Origin: Deltaproteobacteria bacterium
GTDB taxonomy: Bacteria; Desulfobacterota; Desulfobacteria; Desulfobacterales; GCA-2748835
Direction of reading: 5' to 3'
Length of the DNA stretch: 49,420 nucleotides
Assembly (NCBI GenBank): GCA_002748835.1
Contig: PDTL01000028.1
Span: 1 to 49,420, forward strand
Positions 17,350 to 25,136 of the stretch are shown one piece after another (the stretch's first letter is position 1; each line of letters begins with the position of its first letter). The notes beneath the pieces were generated by a model. That model made no database searches, was not told where the DNA came from, and saw only the letters and a list, made by a program, of their open reading frames with translations. Position numbers and translations under genes: made by a program.

Positions 17350-18297
17350 TCAGATATCCACCACATTGACCTGCTGACGCTTGAGAGACCGAATATGGTC
17401 GGGCAGATGTTCAATGATGCATTTTTCCAGAGCATTGATGATGGTCTCTTTCAAGAAGGTTCGGTTGTAGACCAGGCTCACCTCCCGGGTGGGGACGGGG
17501 TCGCTGAATGTTTTGATGTGGGTTTTTATTTCCAGGTCTGACAGGCCGTCAACAGCCATCTGCGGAAGCAGGGTAAAGCCTGCGTTGTTGCGGACTAGTT
17601 TAATAAGGGTATCGAGACTCCCGCCTTCAAAACGGATATTGGGGAAAACGCCTTTTTTTTCCCCCTTGGCACAGATTCTCAAAACCTGGCTTCGGAAGCA
17701 GTGACCCTCGGAGAGCAGCCACAGGTCGTCATAGGCCAGGTCGTCTTCGGCGATCTGCGTTTTTTCCTGCAGGGGATGCCGGGAATTCAAGTAGCAGTAA
17801 AAGGGTTCGTAATAGAGGTGGCGTTCAATCAGGGAGTCATCATTCAGGGGCGTGACGAGCAGGCCCGCATCCAGCTCATCCGTATGGAGCATCCGAACGA
17901 TATCTTCGGTTTTGTGTTCATGGACGCCGAGATTCACATGGGGAAAAGTTTCTCCAAATGCACCGATAAAAAGCGGGATCACATAGGAGGCGAGCGTCGG
18001 GATCACTGCCAGCTGAAAGTCACCCTGGGGCACGCCCGCTGTTTGATCCGCAATCACCTTCAGCTTTTTATGCTCCCGCAGGACCACTTTTGCCTGATTG
18101 ATCACCGCTTTTCCTGCCTCGGTGGCAAGAATCGGCTTCCGGGACCGGTCAAAGATAACCAGGCCCAGCTCATCTTCGAGTTTCTGTATCTGCGCGGACA
18201 GTGACGGCTGGGAAACATGGCAGGCGGCAGCCGCTTTGCCAAAGTGCCGCTCACTGTCAACAGCCAGCAGATATTCGAGTTGTGTCAGTGTGGACAT
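17350..18297 (-). CDS. oxyR: Hydrogen-peroxide sensor OxyR (LysR family)
   Basis: A 315-residue LysR-type regulator: winged helix at 1-60 (HFGKAAAACHVSQPSLSAQIQKLE) and effector domain at 90-300. Both redox cysteines of OxyR are present: Cys200 in GHCFRSQ and Cys209, nine residues apart as Cys199 and Cys208 are in E. coli. This supports peroxide sensing through disulfide formation rather than a generic LysR. The next line of evidence is context: the gene starts 3 nt after ahpF and belongs to ahpC-ahpF-oxyR. A matching operator lies upstream of ahpC. Confidence 0.9.
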   Translation of the reverse strand: MSTLTQLEYLLAVDSERHFGKAAAACHVSQPSLSAQIQKLEDELGLVIFDRSRKPILATEAGKAVINQAKVVLREHKKLKVIADQTAGVPQGDFQLAVIPTLASYVIPLFIGAFGETFPHVNLGVHEHKTEDIVRMLHTDELDAGLLVTPLNDDSLIERHLYYEPFYCYLNSRHPLQEKTQIAEDDLAYDDLWLLSEGHCFRSQVLRICAKGEKKGVFPNIRFEGGSLDTLIKLVRNNAGFTLLPQMAVDGLSDLEIKTHIKTFSDPVPTREVSLVYNRTFLKETIINALEKCIIEHLPDHIRSLKRQQVNVVDI

Positions 18298-18300
18298 GGC

Positions 18301-19851
18301 TCATCCGTGGAGTACCAGTTCTTCAAATGCCGTCAGTGCAGCTTTGGCGCCTTCCCCCATACTGATTACAATCTGCTTGAAGGGAACGGTCGTCACATCC
18401 CCAGCTGCATAAATGCCGTTTACACTGGTTCGGCATTTTTCATCCACAACGATTTCTCCAAACGCATTGGTCTCGACCTGATCGGCAATACATTCGCTGT
18501 TAGGCAGCAGCCCGATCTGAACAAAAATCCCTGCCACATCCAGGCACCGTTCTTCGCCGGTGTTCTGATCGGTGATGATCAGGCCGGTTACCTTTTCTCC
18601 GTTTCCAACCACCTCCGTGGTCCGGGTGCCAGTGATGACCGTGACATTGGTCCGTGTGTTCAGTTTTTTCACCAGCACATCGTCCGCTTTCAGCTCAGCG
18701 GCGATTTCAACGACTGTCACCGATTTCACCAGACCGGCAAGATCAATGGCCGCCTCGATACCCGAATTCCCTCCACCGATCACCGCAACGTCCTTTCCCT
18801 TGTAAAACGGACCGTCACAATGCGGACAAAAGGCAACGCCCCTGCCGATGTAGGTTTTTTCTCCAGGGATACCCAGTGCTTTCCATTTGGCGCCAGTGGC
18901 AATGATCACAGCCCCTGCATTGAGCACTTCACCGGAATCCAGCGTCACCTGTTTGCGGGTATCACCGGTAACCCCGGAAAGCCGCCGATGCTCCAGAATC
19001 TTTATATCATAGGCTTCGATATGCGTCAGTAGCCGGGCTGCCAGCTCCGGACCCTCAGTATACGGAACAGAAATCATGTTCTCGATGCCCCGGGTTTCTT
19101 TGACCTGACCGCCGATGTTTTCGGCAACCAAAACGGTTTTCAGTCCCTTGCGTGCCGTATAGATCGAAGCGGATGCGCCAGCGGGTCCTCCGCCGATCAC
19201 GGCTACATCATAGTCCCCCAGATCCACCGGACCTGACGATGTTGCCGCACTGGTACCAACGTGTGCTTCGAGTTTGGCCAGCAGCTGAACAAGATCTGTC
19301 TTGCCGGAGCTCACCAGGACGCTGCCATCCATAACACTGGGAACGCCCTGAATGCCCAGTTTGCTGACGGCATCCTGAAACAAGGCACCATCGACCATTT
19401 CATGGGTCAGCTCCGGATGAAACACGGCCATGATATTGAGCGCCTGGACAACCTCCGGGCAGTTTTCACAGGACTGTGAAATATAGGTTTTCAGATGAAT
19501 CGGTCCGTTCAGTCGCCGGATCCGGTCGATGATGACCGCATCGGGCAGCTTTCCTTTGCGGTCTGCATTGAGAATGGCCAGAATAAGAGAGGTAAACTCA
19601 TGCCCCCCGGGGATACCGCTGAACCGGATGCCGGTCGATTCACCGCCCTGTTTCACCTCGAAAAAAGGCATCTCAGACAGCTGACCGGATGGGATTGCCG
19701 TGATTTTTTCCGAGGTCCCGGCCACCTGTTCCAGCATCTCCTTTAGTTCCCCCTGCTTCGGATGGGTGCTGTCATGATACACCAGCTCAATTTCACTTTC
19801 CAGGGATGAAAAAACCGATTTCAACTGCTCAAGCATCTGATGTTCCAACAT
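18301..19851 (-). CDS. ahpF: Alkyl hydroperoxide reductase subunit F
   Basis: A 516-residue flavoprotein disulfide reductase that passes electrons from NAD(P)H through FAD to AhpC. Two thioredoxin folds form residues 1-200, with the active dithiol CENC (Cys128/131). The FAD fold starts at GGGPAG (220-225). The thioredoxin-reductase-type centre is CPHC (Cys342/345). The NAD(P) fold has GGGNSG (360-364), and AAGDVT lies near the end. All expected centres are intact. The gene is downstream of ahpC, separated by a terminator-like hairpin, and directly upstream of oxyR. Confidence 0.94.
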   Translation of the reverse strand: MLEHQMLEQLKSVFSSLESEIELVYHDSTHPKQGELKEMLEQVAGTSEKITAIPSGQLSEMPFFEVKQGGESTGIRFSGIPGGHEFTSLILAILNADRKGKLPDAVIIDRIRRLNGPIHLKTYISQSCENCPEVVQALNIMAVFHPELTHEMVDGALFQDAVSKLGIQGVPSVMDGSVLVSSGKTDLVQLLAKLEAHVGTSAATSSGPVDLGDYDVAVIGGGPAGASASIYTARKGLKTVLVAENIGGQVKETRGIENMISVPYTEGPELAARLLTHIEAYDIKILEHRRLSGVTGDTRKQVTLDSGEVLNAGAVIIATGAKWKALGIPGEKTYIGRGVAFCPHCDGPFYKGKDVAVIGGGNSGIEAAIDLAGLVKSVTVVEIAAELKADDVLVKKLNTRTNVTVITGTRTTEVVGNGEKVTGLIITDQNTGEERCLDVAGIFVQIGLLPNSECIADQVETNAFGEIVVDEKCRTSVNGIYAAGDVTTVPFKQIVISMGEGAKAALTAFEELVLHG

Positions 19852-19866
19852 GGCTGCACCTTTTCT

Positions 19867-19895
19867 AAAAAAAGAGGGGGAAGTTACCTTCCCCC
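19867..19895 (-). terminator. Terminator or attenuator between ahpC and ahpF
   Basis: On the minus strand GGGGGAAG and CTTCCCCC pair around a 4-nt loop (19876-19895), followed by a run of seven T after a short TC step. The hairpin is 96 nt after the ahpC stop and 16 nt before the ahpF start. It would let ahpC be made in excess over ahpF and oxyR. The arm merges with a run of 12 C (19891-19902) that may vary in length. Confidence 0.65.
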
Positions 19896-19990
19896 CCCCC
19901 CCAGAGGTTCAGGGTCATCGTGACAGACCGGATCAGGGCATTTGTGCGATTATATTCCGCCGGGGCCCCCGCGATTCATGACTGCAGATA

Positions 19991-20557
19991 TTATAGCTTG
20001 CCCACAAGATCCAGTCCAGGCTTCAAGGTTTCAGCGCCTTCCTGCCATTTGGCCGGGCAGACTTCATTGGGATTGGCGGCAATATACTGGGCTGCCTTGA
20101 CTTTGCGCAGCAGCTCATCCGCGTTGCGGCCGATGCCGTTGTCATTTACTTCCGCCAGTTTGATTTCGCCTTCCGGGTTGACCAGGAAGGTGCCGCGATA
20201 GGCAAGGCCGTGTTCTTCAATGTAAACGCCGAAATCCCGGGAAAGTTTTCCGGTGGGATCTGCCAGCATGGGAAACTGGATCTTTCTGATGGTTTCCGAT
20301 GCATCGTGCCATGCCTTGTGTGTAAAATGCGTATCCGTGCTTACGGAATAAACCTCCACACCCAGTTTCTGAAAGTCTGCGTAATGATCTGCCATGTCGC
20401 CCAGCTCGGTGGGGCAGACAAAGGTAAAATCTGCCGGATAAAAGAAAAGGATACTCCACTTTCCTTTAAGGTCTTCCTGGGTCACTTCTGTGAAATCCGC
20501 GTTGTGGAATGCCTGAACCGTGAAATCCTGAATTTTTGTGTTGATCAATGTTTCCAT
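19991..20557 (-). CDS. ahpC: Alkyl hydroperoxide reductase subunit C (2-Cys peroxiredoxin)
   Basis: A 188-residue typical 2-Cys peroxiredoxin of AhpC length. The peroxidatic cysteine is Cys48 in [12 protein letters not shown] and the resolving cysteine Cys167 in EVCPAKW. The Arg of the active site is in YRGTFLVNP. It reduces H2O2, peroxynitrite and organic peroxides and is recycled by AhpF, encoded next. AAGGAGACATCACGT precedes the ATG. It is the first gene of the peroxide module and carries the OxyR-type site 120 nt upstream. Confidence 0.96.
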   Translation of the reverse strand: METLINTKIQDFTVQAFHNADFTEVTQEDLKGKWSILFFYPADFTFVCPTELGDMADHYADFQKLGVEVYSVSTDTHFTHKAWHDASETIRKIQFPMLADPTGKLSRDFGVYIEEHGLAYRGTFLVNPEGEIKLAEVNDNGIGRNADELLRKVKAAQYIAANPNEVCPAKWQEGAETLKPGLDLVGKL

Positions 20558-20676
20558 ACGTGATGTCTCCTTGTAACTGAGATTAATAACTATCCATTTT
20601 GCCTGAGTTGATTATCTGTTTCCGTCGAATCTTTCTTCACTGACACGACCTTGCCATATGAGACGATAATTTGGAA

Positions 20677-20712
20677 ATACTAAAATACTATCGTTTGATA
20701 GAACAAAACTAT
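20677..20712 (-). promoter_or_regulatory. OxyR-type operator upstream of ahpC
   Basis: Read on the plus strand the site is ATAC-N7-CTAT (20677-20691), N6, ATAG-N7-CTAT (20698-20712). The known E. coli OxyR footprint is ATAG-N7-CTAT-N7-ATAG-N7-CTAT, so there is one mismatch and a one-base shorter centre. GATAG-N7-CTATC is a perfect inverted repeat. The position, 120-155 nt upstream of ahpC in a cluster encoding OxyR, supports the call. The rest of 20558-20962 contains no gene. Confidence 0.6.
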
Positions 20713-20962
20713 CAAAAGGGCAAAAAAAATGGGATTGGCCGTGCGAATACGGTTCGCTGAGTGGGTGAAGACCTTCGCAATACCGCCTCTCTGATTCAGC
20801 CACGTTTCAGCGATCGCTAATTTATCGAAATACAGGTTGATCTCTAAGCAGATTAGGATTAAAAAAAGAAACGTATCCCGCATTAATTTTGTTAGGATAA
20901 TCTATATAGCTGATGTTTACCTTGCTGTTTTTATAAAACTTTAACCACAGGAGTCGACTGAA

Positions 20963-21553
20963 ATGGAAAACGAAACACCCGTTGAAACTGCATCCGCCCA
21001 GCCGTCAGAACCCAACTTCACTATGGGGTTTTACATCAAGGAAGGATTCAATGTCGTTAAATCCAATCCGATACCCCTCATTCTGGGAAACCTGGTCCTG
21101 TTGATCATGAACAGCATTGCCATGGGCCTCCTTGCCGGTCACTGGTATGCCGGCATGTATCACATGGTGGCCAAGGCCAGACGCGGTGAATCCATTGATT
21201 TTGGCGATGCTTTCTGGGGCTTCAACAATTTTATCCCCAATTTTGTGGCCGGTCTGGTGTATACGGCCTGCATTGCCATTGGATCCTTTCTGTGCGTGCT
21301 CCCCGCTTTCATTGCCGGCGGCATCCTGCTCTATGTCGTGCCCCTGGTCGCCTTCAAGGGGGAACCGATCGGTAGCGCGATCTCGAAAAGCAAGGATGAA
21401 GCCATGGGCTCACTGGTCAACCATATCCTGTTTTTCTTTGTCGCTTCCCTGATTGGCTCATCGGGGTTGATCCTGTGTGGTATCGGCATATTCCTGACGG
21501 TTCCCATCGGCGTCGCTGCCATGGCGGTCTGTTATGAAGAGCGCCTCGGCTAA
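20963..21553 (+). CDS. Multi-pass inner-membrane protein of unknown function
   Basis: A 196-residue protein. An acidic N-terminal tail (1-35) is followed by about four hydrophobic segments: near 38-60, 98-120, 120-135 and 152-185. Conserved-looking loop elements are HMVAKARRGESIDFGDAFWGFNNF and GSAISKSKDEAM, a pattern seen in several uncharacterised membrane families with a regulated-transporter look. I cannot name the family. AGGAG stands before the ATG. The next gene overlaps its end by 20 nt, so the two are coupled. Confidence 0.75.
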   Translation: MENETPVETASAQPSEPNFTMGFYIKEGFNVVKSNPIPLILGNLVLLIMNSIAMGLLAGHWYAGMYHMVAKARRGESIDFGDAFWGFNNFIPNFVAGLVYTACIAIGSFLCVLPAFIAGGILLYVVPLVAFKGEPIGSAISKSKDEAMGSLVNHILFFFVASLIGSSGLILCGIGIFLTVPIGVAAMAVCYEERLG

Positions 21554-21959
21554 CCGCCGCGTTGATTTCCGCATACTGTGGCTGACAGTCCTTTCAGGTG
21601 TCTTTGCGGTATCGGTGCTTCTGCCTGTTGAGATGTTTCAACACGGTACCTGGATTGAAACCGAAAGGACTGTCTGCATATTTAAATCGCTGACGGGCAT
21701 TCCCTGCCCGTTTTGCGGTATGACTCGGGCGTTTGTCTTTGCCGGGCGTCTCAGGATTGCTGACGCTTTTTTCCACAACCCAGCAGGACTGCTGCTCTAT
21801 GGGTATATGGTTATCTATATTGTGGCGGGATGGGGGGAGGTTTTGTTCAGAAAAGATCACTTTCGTCCGTTTCTCGACTATAATGCCCTCACGCCGATGC
21901 TGCGGGTGATCCTTTTCTCCTGGCTCCTCATGCTCACATGCCATGCGGTTTACGGCTGA
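21534..21959 (+). CDS. DUF2752 membrane protein
   Basis: A 141-residue protein with the DUF2752 hallmark GIPCPFCGMTRAF near residue 55, in which the CPxCGxTR core is the family signature. Hydrophobic segments lie near 13-32, 85-103 and 118-138. The function of the family is not known. Its start lies inside the end of the preceding membrane-protein gene (20-nt overlap), so they are probably made together and may form a complex. Confidence 0.85.
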   Translation: MKSASANRRVDFRILWLTVLSGVFAVSVLLPVEMFQHGTWIETERTVCIFKSLTGIPCPFCGMTRAFVFAGRLRIADAFFHNPAGLLLYGYMVIYIVAGWGEVLFRKDHFRPFLDYNALTPMLRVILFSWLLMLTCHAVYG

Positions 21960-21966
21960 TCAAGGC

Positions 21967-22012
21967 ACCGTAGCGAAATACCGTTCATCACAGGACTGCT
22001 ACGGTTTTAATC
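21967..22012 (+). terminator. Probable terminator after the membrane-protein pair
   Basis: ACCGTAGC (21967-21974) pairs with GCTACGGT (21998-22005) across a 23-nt loop, followed by TTTTAA. The loop is long, so strength is uncertain. Confidence 0.45.
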
Positions 22013-22108
22013 CGGATTGTCATCACATCAGCTGTTTTTTTGGACATATAATTTATATTTTTAATTCCAAATAGTTATATTTATTAACACCTGTTTACTG
22101 GAGACCGT

Positions 22109-23707
22109 ATGACAGCGGATTCCGCATCTGCCTCCTCTTACAATCCGGTTCTCCTTATCCTTACCCAAGAACCGAAAGCCGCGCTGACGCTGCCGGTACT
22201 GTCGGGCGGAGCGTTTGAGTACCACATATGCGCGCTGGAACCGATCGCCATTCAGGACTATGCGGATGCAGACATTGATGCCGTACTTGTTCACCCGTCT
22301 GACACACAGAACCTTGCCGTCTTGGAATCCGCCATACAAGACCAATGGACACATGTCCCGGTCCTGATCCTTGTGGATGGCGTCTGTCCGGATGCTTGGA
22401 AAACCGCCTTTTCTTCCGGCTGCTGGGACGCTGTTTCCGGCCACGCATCCCCGGAAGAGTTGACGGCGCGCCTGCTCAGGTGGCATCACCCTGACATATG
22501 GCCGGAAAGGTTTCGGCGACTGGTCGTAAAAATCAGCCGCCTTCAGTCCGGGCTCCGCCGCCTGGGACAGCGTGAGAAAAAACGCAGAAAAGCGGAAGCC
22601 CGTCGCCGGTATGAGGTCAAAATGGAAGCCGTTTCCTCTTTGGCAGGCGGTGTGGCGCACCTGTTCAACAATGCCCTCCTGGGCATTACTGGAAATATCG
22701 AGCTCATCCTCTTGACCATCCCCCCGGAGACGGCTGCTGGTATACAGAAATACGTCCAGTCTATGCAGTCCAGCGTCAAACGGATGACAGATCTGACGTC
22801 CCGGTTGCTTGCCTATGCCCGGGGCGGGAAATACAACCCCAGACTCATCTTTCTGGATGCATTTATTCGCAGAGAACTGCCAGCGATGCTCACCGGGGAA
22901 GTCGAGATTCATCTAGAGATCAGCGGCCCTGTAATGCCCATTCACGCGGACAGCAACCAGCTTCAGATGATTCTTTATGCCATCATCGAAAATGCAGCTG
23001 ACGCCATGGATGGCAGCGGTTCCATCTTTATTCGAATCGAATCGGTCACGATTTCCGGCCGCAACCCCGGCCCAAAAGACGGGCCGTATATGTCTGTCAT
23101 AATTGAAGATACGGGTGAAGGTATGGAAGAGCAAATCCGCAGGCGCATTTTCGACCCCTTTTTTTCCACAAAATTTCAAGGCAGGGGTTTGGGTATGGCG
23201 GCTGTTTACGGTATTGTAAAAAACCATGACGGATGGATCGACGTGGAATCGGATCTGAATCAGGGAACACGTGTCACGCTCTATTTCCCCGTTGCCTCAC
23301 AGGCAGCTGACATTATAAAGGAACGTCGTATGCCGGACGCCGCACAAAAACGCGTATTGCTCATTGAAGATGAAACCATCGTTCTTGAAATCGGACGTGC
23401 GCTTCTCGAGATTCTGGGGTTTATTGTCACCTGTGCACCGACCGGGAGAGAGGCCATTACCCTTGCAGAAACCCCGGAAAACCATTTTGACCTGATCCTC
23501 CTGGATATCGGGCTTCCGGATATGAAAGGAGAAGAGGTCTTTTACCGGATTCAGTCTGCGCGTCCGAATGTGAAAACGCTCATCTGTAGTGGATACTCCG
23601 TTGATGGACCTGCACAGAAGCTCCTGGATGACGGCGCCCATGGATTTCTCCAGAAGCCGTATTTCCTCGCCACGCTATCCAGTAAAATTCAGGAAATCAT
23701 GGAATGA
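22109..23707 (+). CDS. Hybrid histidine kinase with N-terminal pseudo-receiver and C-terminal receiver
   Basis: A 532-residue soluble kinase. Residues 10-130 have receiver-like alternation without a clear phospho-acceptor. A basic coiled linker (140-175) leads to the His box SSLAGGVAHLFNNALLGITGNIEL. The ATPase follows with N-box IIENAADAM, G1 DTGEGM and G2 GRGLGMAAVYGIV. The C-terminal receiver (about 415-530) has acidic residues in LIEDET, phospho-Asp in LILLDIGLPDMKG and Lys in FLQKPY. There is no membrane segment and no separate regulator nearby. The N-terminal domain presumably takes input from a cytoplasmic partner; output is unknown. Confidence 0.9.
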   Translation: MTADSASASSYNPVLLILTQEPKAALTLPVLSGGAFEYHICALEPIAIQDYADADIDAVLVHPSDTQNLAVLESAIQDQWTHVPVLILVDGVCPDAWKTAFSSGCWDAVSGHASPEELTARLLRWHHPDIWPERFRRLVVKISRLQSGLRRLGQREKKRRKAEARRRYEVKMEAVSSLAGGVAHLFNNALLGITGNIELILLTIPPETAAGIQKYVQSMQSSVKRMTDLTSRLLAYARGGKYNPRLIFLDAFIRRELPAMLTGEVEIHLEISGPVMPIHADSNQLQMILYAIIENAADAMDGSGSIFIRIESVTISGRNPGPKDGPYMSVIIEDTGEGMEEQIRRRIFDPFFSTKFQGRGLGMAAVYGIVKNHDGWIDVESDLNQGTRVTLYFPVASQAADIIKERRMPDAAQKRVLLIEDETIVLEIGRALLEILGFIVTCAPTGREAITLAETPENHFDLILLDIGLPDMKGEEVFYRIQSARPNVKTLICSGYSVDGPAQKLLDDGAHGFLQKPYFLATLSSKIQEIME

Positions 23708-23731
23708 TTCCACTTAAAAAACAGGTATAAA

Positions 23732-23920
23732 ATGACCGAAAAAAAGAAAGAAGACGCAGCTGAACAGCTGAAAGATGTCCTGGGGTCTCTCGCGAAAAAA
23801 TACCCAAAACCAGACATGGCTCACCCGGATTATACCGGGTGGGACCAGACGGAAACAGAATACCAGAAACAGCAGCGCGCATGGCTGGACGCTGTGAAAA
23901 AGAACGTCTGGAAAAGGTGA
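23732..23920 (+). CDS. Small charged hypothetical protein (62 aa)
   Basis: Not recognised. It starts MTEKKKEDAAEQLKDVLGSL and contains YPKPDMAHPDYTGWDQTE, with no membrane segment or cysteine. It begins 24 nt after the hybrid kinase on the same strand, so it may be co-transcribed. The ribosome site is weak. It could be spurious, but the composition is protein-like. Confidence 0.5.
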   Translation: MTEKKKEDAAEQLKDVLGSLAKKYPKPDMAHPDYTGWDQTETEYQKQQRAWLDAVKKNVWKR

Positions 23921-24034
23921 AGAAGCCCTCTGATCATAAAGAGGCGTCGATGCAAACGGACCTTGTATTTTCGTATGGGAGGGACGGGGAGCGTTTCTTT
24001 CTGATCACCTATGGCAGCCATTTTTTTTACAGGG

Positions 24035-24643
24035 TTATCCGGATACAAAAACGCCACCCACCAGAAAATCGGCGACATCTCGGGTCAGCACTTCAATGTC
24101 GACCTTCTGTGCGGCTTTCCGATGGGGGCCGAAATAAAGGTAGGCGGTCCGGAAAAGTCCGCCTGCGATCAGATTGGCAACCATTTCAATGTCGATGTCC
24201 GGCTTTACGCTGCCGTGGCGAATTCCGAGTTTCAGATCGTTCATGATAATCTGGGTGATGATGGTTTCAAACTGTTTGATGGATGTCTCAAGGTCTCCGG
24301 GAAGCCCTGCGCCGACGCGGAGCACGATCATGGAAATGTGCGGGTCTTCGGAAAAAAAACGGAAAACATTCCGGATCCGGTGCAGCAGGTATTCCTTGGG
24401 CGTGACGGTAAACAGGTCAATGTCTTCGGTCCGGATGGCAATGGCTGCTTCCCACTGCCTGCAGTACCGTTCGAGCAGGGTAATGAAGATATCATCTTTG
24501 TTGCTGAAATAATGATAGATGGTTCCCCGTGCAATTTTAGAGCTGTTGACAATATCGGCAATCTGCGTTTTGTAAAACCCGTTTTTCGAAAACAGCTTTT
24601 TTGCACAATTTAAAATTTGTTCTTTTCGTTCTTCCGGCTTCAT
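24035..24643 (-). CDS. TetR/AcrR-family transcriptional regulator
   Basis: A 202-residue repressor-type protein. The N-terminal HTH (residues 5-50) has the TetR signature ILNCAKKLFSKNGFYKTQIADIV and ARGTIYHYFSNKDDIF. Residues 60-200 form an all-helical ligand domain whose ligand is unknown. It has its own promoter. The upstream region is crowded with palindromes suitable for autoregulation. No efflux or fatty-acid gene is adjacent: the neighbours are a small unknown gene and hisS, so its target is not evident. The RND operon is 15 kb away. Confidence 0.9.
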   Translation of the reverse strand: MKPEERKEQILNCAKKLFSKNGFYKTQIADIVNSSKIARGTIYHYFSNKDDIFITLLERYCRQWEAAIAIRTEDIDLFTVTPKEYLLHRIRNVFRFFSEDPHISMIVLRVGAGLPGDLETSIKQFETIITQIIMNDLKLGIRHGSVKPDIDIEMVANLIAGGLFRTAYLYFGPHRKAAQKVDIEVLTRDVADFLVGGVFVSG

Positions 24644-24715
24644 ATCCGCATGCGTCTCCTCATCCGGTCCCCAACAACATCCGATTGTCCACGATTCACG
24701 CTAAAAAATGCCTGT

Positions 24716-24743
24716 ATTATAACGGCGAATTTTATGATTGCAA
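24716..24743 (-). promoter_or_regulatory. Promoter of the TetR gene
   Basis: On the minus strand TTGCAA (24743-24738), 16-nt spacer and a perfect TATAAT (24721-24716), about 75 nt upstream of the start codon. Confidence 0.55.
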
Positions 24744-24774
24744 TCTGAATTTTCTACTCTTTCACATGACTTTC

Positions 24775-24862
24775 ATTTTATAAAATTCCAGTTTTGTTTT
24801 ATAAAACAGATAGTTGTTTTATATGAATTGACATATCATTCTAAATAGATTGATATGTCAAT
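24775..24862. promoter_or_regulatory. Cluster of palindromes, candidate TetR operators
   Basis: Four elements occur in 88 nt: ATTTTATAAAAT (24775-24786), TGTTTTATAAAACA (24795-24808, perfect 14-bp palindrome), a degenerate copy TTGTTTTATATGAA (24814-24827), and a perfect inverted repeat ATTGACATATCA / TGATATGTCAAT (24827-24838 and 24851-24862) with a 12-nt centre. The spacing of the first three is about 20 nt, two helical turns. All lie upstream of the tetR -35. The remaining stretch to hisS (24863-25136) shows no gene. Confidence 0.5.
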
Positions 24863-25136
24863 CCCTATCGCCCATCAACTGCAGAGACCCTTTTCGAAAC
24901 CCTGAAAGGCCGCAGCGTGTCATCCGGTTACCAGGGTTGGAGGCTGTCATCTCTGGGCTGGCAGGGACCGGCGTATCGCAACCTGCCGAAAATAAAGATT
25001 GACTTACACGCCATAGGGCTTTAAAAATGATAGTTTTACAAGAACGTTAAGTGGCTAGTGCTGCTCAGGTACGGCCTTGATGCATCCCATTAACACAATC
25101 GGCATCTGATCCGGATGTCGGGAGTTGCAGGATATC

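Noticed and set aside
20612..20883. Short minus-strand frames upstream of ahpC
   Set aside because: They cover the OxyR-type operator and promoter region and lack start signals.
24035..24643. TetR protein as the local repressor of the RND efflux operon
   Set aside because: It is about 15 kb away, with unrelated genes between, and the palindromes near tetR are not seen upstream of the efflux operon start.
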